Assembly (NCBI GenBank): GCA_021786295.1
Contig: JAJYNO010000004.1
Span: forward strand, 1-55,987
Origin: a bacterium
Lineage (GTDB): Bacteria > Elusimicrobiota > Elusimicrobia > Elusimicrobiales > UBA9959
Direction: 5' to 3'
DNA length: 55,987 nt
Positions 49,097 to 55,987 of this stretch are shown in pieces. The position numbers were made by a program, and so were the translations under genes. The notes under the pieces were generated by a model that did not search any database, was not told the DNA's origin, and worked only from the letters and a program-made list of their open reading frames with translations. Position 1 is the first letter of the stretch; each line of letters begins with the position of its first letter.

Positions 49097-50167
49097 TTAA
49101 TCGTCGTTAGGACCTTCGGGGCCGCCGTCGGGAGTATTGTCCACGGTCGCGTCCGCCGTGCTGAATTCCGGGAGCAGCGCCCTGTAGGAGACCGGCTGTA
49201 TGCCGGAGCCGTTGTCGGTTATCTCCTGGGTGCCGTCCTGGTCCGTGCGGAAGACCTGCGCGCCAACGGACTGAAGGTTGCTTATGGCCTGCTGGGAGGG
49301 GTGGCCGTAATTGTTCTGCCCCACCTCTATGTAGGCTCTCTGGGGGCTCACGTCCTGCAGGAAGGGAACGGTAGAGGAGTATTTGCTCCCGTGATGGCCG
49401 ACCTTCAGAACGTCCGCCTTGAGTTCGGGGCCGTACTTCTGAATGATGGCGTTTTCTACGTCGGCCTGGGCGTCGCCCATGAAGAGGATGGAGGCCCCGT
49501 CATAGGAAAGCTTGAAGACGATGGAGCAGTTGTTGAGCGTGGCGCCGTCGGAGGCGGAGACGGGGTCGGAACAGGCGTTGAAGACCTTTATGTCCACTCC
49601 GGGGACTCCCCAGTCCATTGTGCCGCCGGCCACGGGGTAATGGGTGTTCACGCCCTGGGCGCTCACCTCGGAGCGCAGCTTGTCGTCCATGGTGCTGCCG
49701 GTGTTGTCGGCGCGGGTGTCGTAGAAGTTGTCCACCTTTATGCCGTGCGAGAACACGTAGAGGAGCCCGCTGAAATGGTCGGCGTGCGGGTGCGTGAGCA
49801 CAACATCGTCGATATGCGTGACGTTCTTCTCCTTGAGGAACCGGGCCAGCCCGCTGGAGGCGGAGGAGGACGGGCCGCCGTCTATCAGCGCGTTCTTGCC
49901 GTCCGGCAGCTCGATATACTCGGAGTCGCCCTGGCCGACGTTGACGAAGTAGACGTTGAGGCCGGGGGCGGCGCGGTATTCGGTGGCGTTCTGCGGCGGA
50001 GGGGCGAGGGGGACTTCGACCTGCGGGGCGGCGGCATTGAGCTGGTCGAAAGCGAGGCCGGCGAAAGCCCTGGGGGAAAACTGGATTATGGCTGATAACA
50101 GGAACGCCGCGATTAGCGCGGGTCTGAGGACTGCGGGTGCTGGAGAGTTCTTGATCACACGGTGCAT
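49097..50167 (-). CDS. Secreted ComEC-like metallo-beta-lactamase-fold hydrolase
   Basis: A 356-residue exported hydrolase with signal peptide LRPALIAAFLLSAIIQFSPR. The ComEC/Rec2-type MBL core begins LNVYFVNVGQGDSEYIELPD; metal ligands are in VVLTHPHADHFSG, SILFMGDAQADVE and LKVGHHGSKYS. Membrane-free homologues occur as secreted nucleases or phosphodiesterases, and ComEC itself degrades the non-imported DNA strand; a DNA or nucleotide substrate is plausible. ATG 50167 has GGGAGG at ideal spacing; the upstream GTG 50173 overlaps it. A leader of about 130 nt with alternative hairpins precedes it. Confidence 0.85.
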   Translation of the reverse strand: MHRVIKNSPAPAVLRPALIAAFLLSAIIQFSPRAFAGLAFDQLNAAAPQVEVPLAPPPQNATEYRAAPGLNVYFVNVGQGDSEYIELPDGKNALIDGGPSSSASSGLARFLKEKNVTHIDDVVLTHPHADHFSGLLYVFSHGIKVDNFYDTRADNTGSTMDDKLRSEVSAQGVNTHYPVAGGTMDWGVPGVDIKVFNACSDPVSASDGATLNNCSIVFKLSYDGASILFMGDAQADVENAIIQKYGPELKADVLKVGHHGSKYSSTVPFLQDVSPQRAYIEVGQNNYGHPSQQAISNLQSVGAQVFRTDQDGTQEITDNGSGIQPVSYRALLPEFSTADATVDNTPDGGPEGPNDD

Positions 50168-50197
50168 ATCCACCTCCCACTGCCTGAGGGCGCAAAT

Positions 50198-50280
50198 AAA
50201 AAACGCCGGACTGCTGTGGCCCAGTGGTGAATCCGGATTAAGGTCCGGAGGTGGATGCTCCCCGGCCTATCCCGGGGATT
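50198..50280 (-). promoter_or_regulatory. Candidate attenuator/riboswitch-like leader of the secreted MBL gene
   Basis: On the minus strand, three copies of TCCGG(A) can pair in two exclusive ways. TCCGGA-CCTTAA-TCCGGA (50249 to about 50232) forms one hairpin; the second copy can instead pair with TCCGG at 50210-50206 to form a terminator stem that is followed by CG and TTTTTT (50203-50198). Upstream, CCCCGG-GATAGG-CCGGGG (50278-50261) makes a stable stem. TATATT near 50305 is a possible -10. No known riboswitch class is recognised. Confidence 0.4.
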
Positions 50281-50352
50281 ACACGAAGCCTATAATTAAA
50301 ATAATATAGACAGACTTGACTATTCTCAAGAGTCAAAAGTCCTACTGGCGTA

Positions 50353-50372
50353 TAGGACTAAAGACCTATGCC
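50353..50372. promoter_or_regulatory. Recurring motif GGWCTAAAGWCCTATG, copy 2
   Basis: TAGGACTAAAGACCTATGCC, compare 27987-28006. A partial copy AAAAGTCCTACT lies just upstream at 50335-50346. The rest of 50281-50455 has AT-rich stretches and the inverted repeat TTGACT-N9-AGTCAA (50319-50339) but no gene. Confidence 0.35.
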
Positions 50373-50458
50373 GCGGTTTCTGTGAGACTAAAAAACGGCC
50401 TTTTCGCGGCTCACCGGCAGCCAGGCCGGTCTGGAACGTGCCGACCGGAGCGAAATGG

Positions 50459-50464
50459 TAGAAT
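50459..50464 (+). promoter_or_regulatory. -10 box of the PIF1-WYL helicase gene
   Basis: TAGAAT, 14 nt before ATG 50479. The predicted leader is very short and has only GGTGAG. Confidence 0.5.
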
Positions 50465-50478
50465 CATCAGGTGAGATC

Positions 50479-52050
50479 ATGCAGGAAATAGAATTCAACG
50501 ACCAGTTCTCGAAGGCCCTCCACCTGCTGCAGCATGGCGGCCGGAACGTGTTCGTCACCGGCAAAGCCGGCACTGGCAAAAGTACGCTTCTGCGCTATTT
50601 CAGGGCCCATACTTCGAAGAAGATAGTGGTGCTGGCCCCAACCGGGGTCGCGGCGCTGAACGTGCAGGGGGAGACCATACACTCCTTCTTCCGCTTCAAG
50701 CCGGGAACCACTCCCGACCAGGTAAAGAAGGCCCGCAAGAGGGACGCGGAACTCTATAAGGCGCTGGACGCCATAGTCATAGACGAGGCATCCATGCTGC
50801 GGGCCGACCTGCTGGACTGCGTGGAGGCCTTCATGCGGCTCAACGGACGCGAGCCTGGCCGCCCGTTCGGCGGCGCGCAGCTGATACTTTTCGGCGACCT
50901 GTACCAGCTGCCTCCGGTGGTGACCGGGGCGGAGCGGGAACTTTTTTCCTCATATTATCCGGGGCCGTACTTCTTTAACGCCAAGGCTTTCGACGCCGCG
51001 GCCATAGAATACCTCGAGCTGGAGAAGATCTACCGCCAGAAGGACCAGGGCTTCATAGACATCCTCAACGCCATCCGCAACAACCGCGTCAGCCCGGGGC
51101 AGTTGGAGCTCCTGAACCGCCGCGTGGGGGCGGACGTGGAGACCGGCGCGCGCGGCCTTACGGTACGGCTGCTCACCACCAACGCCGACGCCGCCGCCGT
51201 CAACAACGAACGCCTGCGGGCCATAGACGGCCGGGCGAACATCTATAAAGCGGAAGTGAACGGCGACTTCTCCCGCGACTCGTACCCCGCCGACGAGGAA
51301 CTGCACCTGAAGTCAGGCGCCCAGGTGATGCTGCTGAACAACGACGCGCACGGCCGCTGGGTCAACGGCACGATGGCCGCCGTGCACGACATCATGAAGG
51401 GGCCTCCGGGAGAGGAGGACGTGGTGCACGTGCGGCTGGCGGACGGGTCTATCGAACCGGTGGAACCGCACGCCTGGGAACTGTTCCATTTCACCTACGA
51501 CAAGCAGGCCGGGAAGATAAAATCCGAGACCGCCGGCACCTTCAGGCAGTACCCGCTGAAGCTGGCCTGGGGCATAACGATACACAAGAGCCAGGGCAAG
51601 ACCTTCGAGCGGGCCGTGATAGACCTGGGCCGCGGCGTCTTCGCCGCCGGGCAGACCTACGTGGCCCTGTCGCGCTGCACCGGGCTGGATGGCCTGTCGC
51701 TGGCCCGGCCTGTGAGGCCGGCCGACGTGCGCACCGACTGGCGCATAGTGCGCTACGTCACCGGGCACCAGTACGGCGTCAGCGAGCAGCTCCTGCCGCT
51801 GGCCGAAAAGGTGAAACTGATAGAGAAAGCTATCGCCGACGGAGCCTGCCTGGAGATAACCTACCTGAAGGCCACCGACGAAAAGAGCCGCCGCGTAGTG
51901 CGGCCTCTGTCGGTCGGGGAATTCCGCTACAGGGAGGCTTCCTTCACCGGTCTGAAGGCCGACTGCCTGAGCCGCGGCGAGCCGCGCACCTTCCGGGTGG
52001 ACCGCATACTTGAAGTGAGGCCTGTGAAGGAAGGAGCCGCCAAGGCTTGA
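50479..52050 (+). CDS. PIF1-like DNA helicase with C-terminal WYL domain
   Basis: A 523-residue superfamily 1B helicase. Walker A GKAGTGKST is at 28-36, motif Ia is VLAPTGVAALNVQG, Walker B is IVIDEASMLRADL, motif III is FGDLYQLPPV, and the C-terminal helicase motifs are AWGITIHKSQGKTFERAVID and YVALSRCTGLDGLSLARP. Residues about 440-515 (KLIEKAIADGACLEITYLKA, RRVVRPLSVGEFRYREASF, RTFRVDRILEV) form a WYL-type domain, which binds ligands or nucleic acid and often regulates enzymes. PIF1-type helicases move 5'-3' and unwind G-quadruplexes and hybrids. ATG 50479 is preferred because the -10 box lies just downstream of the other ATG at 50455. Confidence 0.9.
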   Translation: MQEIEFNDQFSKALHLLQHGGRNVFVTGKAGTGKSTLLRYFRAHTSKKIVVLAPTGVAALNVQGETIHSFFRFKPGTTPDQVKKARKRDAELYKALDAIVIDEASMLRADLLDCVEAFMRLNGREPGRPFGGAQLILFGDLYQLPPVVTGAERELFSSYYPGPYFFNAKAFDAAAIEYLELEKIYRQKDQGFIDILNAIRNNRVSPGQLELLNRRVGADVETGARGLTVRLLTTNADAAAVNNERLRAIDGRANIYKAEVNGDFSRDSYPADEELHLKSGAQVMLLNNDAHGRWVNGTMAAVHDIMKGPPGEEDVVHVRLADGSIEPVEPHAWELFHFTYDKQAGKIKSETAGTFRQYPLKLAWGITIHKSQGKTFERAVIDLGRGVFAAGQTYVALSRCTGLDGLSLARPVRPADVRTDWRIVRYVTGHQYGVSEQLLPLAEKVKLIEKAIADGACLEITYLKATDEKSRRVVRPLSVGEFRYREASFTGLKADCLSRGEPRTFRVDRILEVRPVKEGAAKA

Positions 52051-52061
52051 GGCCGCGGCGC

Positions 52062-52772
52062 TCAGTCCTGCCGGGCCGGCCCTTCTGGTTTCTGCCGGCT
52101 CTCCGCCGCCTGCGCGGCCTTGGCGTAGATGGCCCTCACGCAGTCCGCGTAAGGTTTGCGTTTCTCGGGCGTAAAATCCCTGTACACCAGTTCCACGGCC
52201 CGGCCGGCCCCGAACATGGCGTGGTCTATGGGGAAGAGGTCCTCGTATTCCGGCGGAAGGAATTCTTTCTTTATCTCCATCCGCAGGCCCCAGCCGGCCA
52301 GCAGGGCCAGGCAGTAGATCCATTTCTGGGTGGCTTCGTTGTAGAGCTTGAGCACCGGTCCCGGGTTCTTGGCCGTGTTGGGCTTCATCTCCCAGGTCCG
52401 TCCGGGGGCGTCGCCGGCCGCGGCCATCAGTTCCCCCCAGAATTCACGGAAGGCCTCGGCCGACTTCGGGTAGCGGGCTGCTATGTGCCTGACGAACTTC
52501 TCGAACTCCTCCCTGACGAGGACGGGGTCGGCCTTGCTGTTCTTGGCCTTGCCGCGGCTCTCTTCCTCGGCCTTTAGGCGGGCTATCAGGTCCCTGAGGG
52601 CGGGATCTTCCGCTTCGGAGGCCGGCGCCAGGTACTGCGCCTTGAACGTGAGCCTCTCGCCGGAAAGCGGCTGCACCGTTATATTGTCCCCGGCCACCTT
52701 CACCACCACCCCCAGCGCCTTGTTTATGGTGTTGCGCACGGCGGCGTAGATCTCGAAATTATTGTTCTCCAT
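52062..52772 (-). CDS. Conserved-looking cytoplasmic protein of unknown function
   Basis: A 236-residue protein with no signal or membrane segment. The N-terminal 50 residues look like a small beta domain (GVVVKVAGDNITVQPLSGER, LTFKAQYLAP), then a charged linker and a helical region (REEFEKFVRHIAARYPKSAE, KWIYCLALLAGWGLRMEIKK, AMFGAGRAVELVYRDFTPEK). I do not recognise a family. GGAGACG precedes ATG 52772, with TACAAT about 18 nt upstream. It converges with the PIF1-WYL gene, 11 bp between stops, and its 5' region is next to the radC promoter. Confidence 0.6.
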   Translation of the reverse strand: MENNNFEIYAAVRNTINKALGVVVKVAGDNITVQPLSGERLTFKAQYLAPASEAEDPALRDLIARLKAEEESRGKAKNSKADPVLVREEFEKFVRHIAARYPKSAEAFREFWGELMAAAGDAPGRTWEMKPNTAKNPGPVLKLYNEATQKWIYCLALLAGWGLRMEIKKEFLPPEYEDLFPIDHAMFGAGRAVELVYRDFTPEKRKPYADCVRAIYAKAAQAAESRQKPEGPARQD

Positions 52773-52844
52773 AGCGTCTCCAGAACTACAATTGTACAAC
52801 ACGGGCGGGATTTTTTTACAGGTCCCGCCAGCGCTTTCCCATCC

Positions 52845-52882
52845 CGACAAGCCCTTGACGGGTTGGTCTGCTAGGCTATTGG
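52845..52882 (+). promoter_or_regulatory. radC promoter region with dyad element (copy 3)
   Basis: CCGACA-N6-TGACGG (one mismatch to a perfect dyad) followed by TCTGCTAGGCTATTGG. It matches the recQ promoter and the repeat at 49037. TAGGCT (52872-52877) aligns with the -10 boxes of the other two copies. Confidence 0.5.
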
Positions 52883-52912
52883 CGGGAGTTATCTTTCGGG
52901 AGGGGGTGGCTT

Positions 52913-53587
52913 ATGAGGGGGGCGGGGACCATACAGGACATGCCGCGGGTGGAGCGCCCGCGCGAGAAGCTGATGCGCTACGGTCCGGACAAACTGGCCG
53001 ACGAGGAGCTGCTGGCCATAATACTGCGCACCGGGGCCAGGGGCAGGAACGTGCTGGACATGGCGGGGGACCTCCTGAGCAGGTTCGGAAGGGCGGAGAT
53101 AGCCAGGGCGGGCTTCGCTGAACTGAAAGGCGCCCCCGGGCTGGGACCGGCCAGAGCCTGCGAAATAGCGGCTGTTTTCGAACTGGGGCGGCGCTATCTG
53201 AACGGCAAGAAGACAGGCATCTACCTGAAGCCGCGCGACATCTGGGAGGAGCTGCGGGACATCCGCGACCAGAAAAAGGAGCATTTCGTCGTGTTCTTCC
53301 TGGATACGCGCAACCAGGAGATAAAGCGCGACATAGTTTCCATAGGGACGCTGAACTACAACCTGGTGCACCCGCGCGAGGTGTTCGAGCCGGCGGTCAG
53401 GAACCTGGCGGCCAGCGTCATAGTGGCGCACAACCACCCGTCCGGCTGCCTGGAACCCTCGGACGAGGACCTGTCGCTCACCAAGCGGCTCTCGCAGGCG
53501 GGCAAGCTGCTCGGCATAGAGCTGCTGGACCACGTGATAGTGACCAAGGAGGGCTTCATGAGCTTCAAGCAGAAAGGCCTGCTGTAG
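52913..53587 (+). CDS. radC: RadC/YeeS-type DNA repair family protein (JAMM domain)
   Basis: A 224-residue protein. Residues 15-90 are the UPF0758 N-terminal region with helix-hairpin-helix-like LADEELLAIILRTGARGRNV and LKGAPGLGPARACEIAAVFE. The C-terminal JAMM metal site has VIVAHNHPSGCLEPSDED with the ligands H-x-H and D, preceded by HFVVFFLDTRNQEIKRDIVS. The family is historically linked to repair, though its role is not settled; the JAMM fold suggests metal-dependent hydrolysis. GGGAGGGGG precedes ATG 52913. Its promoter shares a dyad element with recQ. Confidence 0.93.
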   Translation: MRGAGTIQDMPRVERPREKLMRYGPDKLADEELLAIILRTGARGRNVLDMAGDLLSRFGRAEIARAGFAELKGAPGLGPARACEIAAVFELGRRYLNGKKTGIYLKPRDIWEELRDIRDQKKEHFVVFFLDTRNQEIKRDIVSIGTLNYNLVHPREVFEPAVRNLAASVIVAHNHPSGCLEPSDEDLSLTKRLSQAGKLLGIELLDHVIVTKEGFMSFKQKGLL

Positions 53588-53593
53588 CGCATG

Positions 53594-53621
53594 AAAAAGC
53601 CCGGTCCGCGGGGACCGGGCT
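53594..53621 (-). terminator. Terminator for minus-strand transcription toward radC
   Basis: Stem AGCCCGGTCC / GGACCGGGCT with a GCG-type loop; on the minus strand it is followed by TTTTTC. It can also stop radC transcription weakly. Confidence 0.75.
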
Positions 53622-53642
53622 AGGCGGCGAATTTTAACCGTA

Positions 53643-53987
53643 TTATTTCCCCGCTGGAGGATAGGTGGCGGTCACCTTGCCGTTCCCGTCGTAGAAGACC
53701 AGGGATGGATTGGCGTCCGGTGCAACGTTCAACTCGGCGCGCTTGCGCCCATGCGTGTCGCGAAGTACCAGGCCGGCGGAATGGTCGTCATTCTTGCTAT
53801 GAAAACCCTGGTCATTCCTCCCTTTTCCTCCTCTGCCCACCGTTTTTGGGCCGCTTCCTTTTCCGGCCAGTCTTTCATCGTGACCAGCTTGCTGATCTGC
53901 GCGTAGTCCAAATAGGAATCGGGCCTATCGTTTATCTGCAGCCCGGCTGCGCGCTTGCCGTCGACCTCATACTGTACCAGCTGCACT
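53643..53987 (-). pseudogene. Frameshifted gene for a small extracellular-type repeat protein
   Basis: Two overlapping minus-strand frames complement each other. The first reads VQLVQYEVDGKRAAGLQIND, SYLDYAQISKLVTMKDWPEK and GGMTRVFIA; the second continues KNDDHSAGLVLRDTHGRKRA and ends SLVFYDGNGKVTATYPPAGK. One missing A in the run CAAGAATGAC (near 53801) would join them as RVFIA-KNDDHSAGLVLRD, a natural sequence for this kind of beta-repeat protein. Upstream of 53987 the first frame stays open (GGSLTFDQYEQDQV) to about 54085 but has no signal peptide or good start codon, so the N-terminus is also damaged. Function unknown. Confidence 0.55.
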
Positions 53988-54091
53988 ACCTGGTCCTGCT
54001 CGTACTGATCAAAGGTGAGACTGCCGCCGGCGGAAACATTTCCCTTCTGTCTCCTTGCGCTTATTAAATGTGAAAGGACCGGCTTTCCTGA

Positions 54092-54949
54092 TCACAGCGT
54101 GTCAGCCGCCCGCTCGTGCCGGAGCATCAGCATGAAGGGCACTATGGTTATCAGGCTGGCGAACAGGACGTCGGACAGGAAATGGGCTCCCAGCGTCATC
54201 CTGCCCAGGGCCACCGTTACGCCCCAGGCCGCGCTCAGCCAGAGCGCGGCGCGGCGCAGGGCCGGGGACTTGCGGAACAGCAGGAAGGCGGGCAGCATGG
54301 CCCAGGCGAGAGCCGTATGGCCGGATGGGAACGAATGGTTGCCGGCGGCTCCCTGCGGGTAGTACCAGACGTGGAAATTGGAGTAGCCGGGAGCCAGGTC
54401 GCGGAAGCGCACGCGGCCCCAGAGGTTCTTGAAGACCTCCAGCAGCACCTGGCTTACCGCGAACATGACCGTCGTCACGCGCGCGAAAACCCTGTTGCCG
54501 GAAGCGTAGCTTCTGAAGAAGTACTTGAGCAGCAGCATGCCAGCCAGCACCAGCGTCGCGGAAACCGCCCTTATCTGGCCGGCGTGAGCGGCGGCGAAGT
54601 TTATCATGTCCGCCTGCTTGCGCAGGTCCAGCGCGCCGCAGGCCAGGTCCAGCAGGGTATATTCCAGCACCAGGTCGCAGACCAGGAAATTCAGCAGCCC
54701 CAGGAGTATCCTGCGTGCCCGTCCGCCCGAAAGCCCTGCGTTGAGCACGAGCAGGGCCCACAGAGAGAGCAGCAGGCCGGGTATCTGGCCGAAGCGCTCT
54801 ATCAGCACTGCCCAGGCGGCGCCTGGGGAGTAGAGGGCCTTGTCTATAGGCAGGTCCCAGAAGGCCGCCGCCGCCAGCCCGGCCAGTATAGGCAGCACTA
54901 CGGGCATAAGATATTTCAGCGTCGATGGGCTATCCTTATCGGTGTTCAT
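54092..54949 (-). CDS. PAP2-superfamily membrane phosphatase (canonical motifs)
   Basis: A 285-residue integral membrane enzyme with about seven hydrophobic segments. The three PAP2 motifs are intact: KNLWGRVRFRD (motif 1), HSFPSGHTALAWA (motif 2) and GRMTLGAHFLSD (motif 3), giving catalytic histidines in PSGH and GAHFLSD. Substrates in the family include undecaprenyl pyrophosphate, lipid A precursors and phosphatidic acid. Unlike the protein at 2412 it keeps the typical residues. ATG 54949 is chosen over the in-frame codon at 54967 because TATAAT (54962-54957) lies 7 nt upstream, indicating a leaderless mRNA. Confidence 0.9.
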   Translation of the reverse strand: MNTDKDSPSTLKYLMPVVLPILAGLAAAAFWDLPIDKALYSPGAAWAVLIERFGQIPGLLLSLWALLVLNAGLSGGRARRILLGLLNFLVCDLVLEYTLLDLACGALDLRKQADMINFAAAHAGQIRAVSATLVLAGMLLLKYFFRSYASGNRVFARVTTVMFAVSQVLLEVFKNLWGRVRFRDLAPGYSNFHVWYYPQGAAGNHSFPSGHTALAWAMLPAFLLFRKSPALRRAALWLSAAWGVTVALGRMTLGAHFLSDVLFASLITIVPFMLMLRHERAADTL

Positions 54950-54956
54950 GTCCAGT

Positions 54957-54962
54957 ATTATA
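54957..54962 (-). promoter_or_regulatory. -10 box for a leaderless PAP2 mRNA
   Basis: TATAAT on the minus strand, 7 nt before ATG 54949; no Shine-Dalgarno sequence. Confidence 0.65.
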
Positions 54963-55055
54963 GCCAAAAGCGGCCGGTCGCGTAGGGCTTTCGCTGGCTT
55001 AATTGGCGGCCATTGCCGACTATTTTATATTCTATACGTTTTCCGGAGGATACAG

Positions 55056-55987
55056 ATGAACGATGTATATGTGCCCAAAATCGCGGCCGAACTGGCCCTC
55101 AGCGCGGCAGGAGTGGCCGCCGCGGTAAGGCTTTTCGGCGAAGATGCGACCATCCCTTTTATAGCCCGCTACCGCAAGGAAGCCACGGGCAACCTGGACG
55201 AGGTGGCGCTGGGAAAGATCAAGGACCGCCTTGAGCAGCTGCGCGAGCTGGACGCCCGCCGCGAGGCCATCCTCAAGTCGCTGGCCGAGCGCAACCTGCT
55301 CACGGACGAACTGAAGGCCAAGGTCCTGGGCGCCGGGACCATGGCCAAGCTGGAGGACGTCTACCTGCCGTTCCGCCCTAAGCGCCGCACCCGCGCCACG
55401 ATAGCCAAGGAGAAGGGCCTGGAACCGCTGGCCGACAAGATCTACGAACAGGGCAACGACGACCCTGCCGCCCTCGCCGCCGCCTACGTGAGCGAGGAGA
55501 AGGGCGTGAAGACGGCCGAGGAGGCCCTGGCCGGCGCGCGCGACATCATAGCCGAGCGGATCAGCGAGGACGAGCAGGCCCGCGCCCGCCTGCGCCAGCT
55601 CTTCGCGCAGAAAGGGGTGTTCCATTCCAAGGTGCTCACCGGCAAGGAGGCCGAGGGCGCCAAGTTCAAGGACTATTTCGACTGGAAGGAACCGGCCGCC
55701 AAGGCGCCGTCGCACCGCATCCTGGCCATGCGCCGCGGCGAGACGGAAGGGTTCCTCTCCATGCGCATCGAGGTGGAGGCCGAAGAGGCCGTGGCGCTGC
55801 TGGAGCCGCTCTTCGTCAAGAACGGCTCGGCCTGCGGCCGCCAGGTCAAAGAGGCCGTGGCGGATTCCTATAACCGGCTGCTCGCGCTCTCCATGGAGGG
55901 CGAGGCCCGCCTGGAGACCAAGAAGCGCGCCGACGCGCAGGCCATAGAGGTGTTCGCCCGCAACCTGCGCGAGATCCTGATGGCCTC
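55056..55987 (+). CDS. tex: Tex-family transcription accessory protein (N-terminal part, runs off the window)
   Basis: The first 310 residues of a Tex/YhgF-type RNA-binding protein. The signature FGEDATIPFIARYRKEATGN, then LRELDARREAILKSLAE, MAKLEDVYLPFRPKRRTRAT and IAKEKGLEPLADKI match the N-terminal Tex domain; the YqgF-like, helix-hairpin-helix and S1 parts lie beyond the window. Tex aids transcription elongation and RNA turnover in several bacteria. CCGGAGGA precedes ATG 55056 and TATACG near 55033 is a possible -10. It is divergent from the PAP2 gene. Confidence 0.95.
   Translation, partial: MNDVYVPKIAAELALSAAGVAAAVRLFGEDATIPFIARYRKEATGNLDEVALGKIKDRLEQLRELDARREAILKSLAERNLLTDELKAKVLGAGTMAKLEDVYLPFRPKRRTRATIAKEKGLEPLADKIYEQGNDDPAALAAAYVSEEKGVKTAEEALAGARDIIAERISEDEQARARLRQLFAQKGVFHSKVLTGKEAEGAKFKDYFDWKEPAAKAPSHRILAMRRGETEGFLSMRIEVEAEEAVALLEPLFVKNGSACGRQVKEAVADSYNRLLALSMEGEARLETKKRADAQAIEVFARNLREILMA

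Noticed and set aside
49055-50095. A 346-codon plus-strand open frame with a leaderless-like start after TATCCT
   Set aside because: It lies wholly opposite the secreted MBL gene with its intact metal motifs; the product is valine/glycine-rich and featureless. The promoter-like repeat in front was kept as a repeat.
50196-50290. Known riboswitch classes (cobalamin, c-di-GMP, TPP, SAM)
   Set aside because: GCCACTG-like and GG-rich bits appear, but none of the defining conserved cores are present; only the attenuator-like pairing was kept.

Overview
The window is a GC-rich stretch of a diderm bacterial chromosome, densely packed with genes on both strands. It shows outer-membrane features: a secretin-like lipoprotein, a PorV-like barrel, many signal peptides and lipoboxes. 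The pilin remnant near the left edge ends in a CTHTDxKGSVWS-type motif that I associate with Elusimicrobiota pseudopilins. Together with secreted clostripain/papain peptidases and PorV-type proteins, this makes Elusimicrobiota my best guess at the lineage (inference, moderate confidence). No rRNA, tRNA, CRISPR array, prophage or replication origin was seen.

Layout. 1-400: right end of an ISL3-like insertion sequence sitting in a truncated pilin gene. 0.5-10.5 kb: metabolic and membrane genes (aldo/keto reductase, ACT protein, DsrE-like, PAP2, proton antiporter, RluA pseudouridine synthase, PHP-domain protein, LysM/FecR protein, histidine kinase). 10.5-13.4 kb (minus): secretin-like lipoprotein with an upstream coiled-coil secreted protein. 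13.5-15.7 kb: HAD phosphatase with a possible leaderless leader peptide, a lone receiver protein, a matrixin-like protease. 16-22.4 kb: a 1,823-residue secreted Ig/G8/beta-helix/FN3 protein with a FlgD/T9SS-like C-terminal domain, translationally coupled to a PorV-like protein. 22.4-30.5 kb: Dda-like helicase, two clostripain paralogues flanking a BT1-type transporter, RecQ. 30.6-35.3 kb: a sigma-54-type promoter with a secreted protein and a pilin-like membrane protein, RNase HI, and a TPM/nucleotidyltransferase/LemA operon. 35.3-44.6 kb: AddB-like nuclease, sensor kinase, flavoprotein, ECF sigma/anti-sigma/bactofilin operon. 45-48.9 kb: secreted papain-like protease, secreted PAD-family deiminase, FlgO-domain lipoprotein. 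49-56 kb: secreted ComEC-like metallo-beta-lactamase protein with a possible attenuator leader, PIF1-WYL helicase, RadC, a frameshifted gene, a second PAP2 protein and the start of Tex.

Themes that cut across genes. (1) At least nine genes, mostly cytoplasmic enzymes, have a -10 hexamer only 6-8 nt before the start codon and no Shine-Dalgarno sequence, which implies leaderless mRNAs; secreted proteins and operon-internal genes mostly have clear Shine-Dalgarno sequences. (2) A 38-40 bp promoter-associated element with the dyad CCGACA-N6-TGTCGG lies upstream of recQ and radC and recurs at 49.04 kb, so a shared DNA-repair operator is plausible. (3) A 25-bp REP-like repeat is often fused to stop codons, and in one case encodes part of a signal peptide. 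(4) A secreted arginine-directed set (two clostripains and a PAD-family deiminase) lies within 25 kb of a PorV/C-terminal-domain pair, recalling the gingipain/PPAD/T9SS logic of Porphyromonas.
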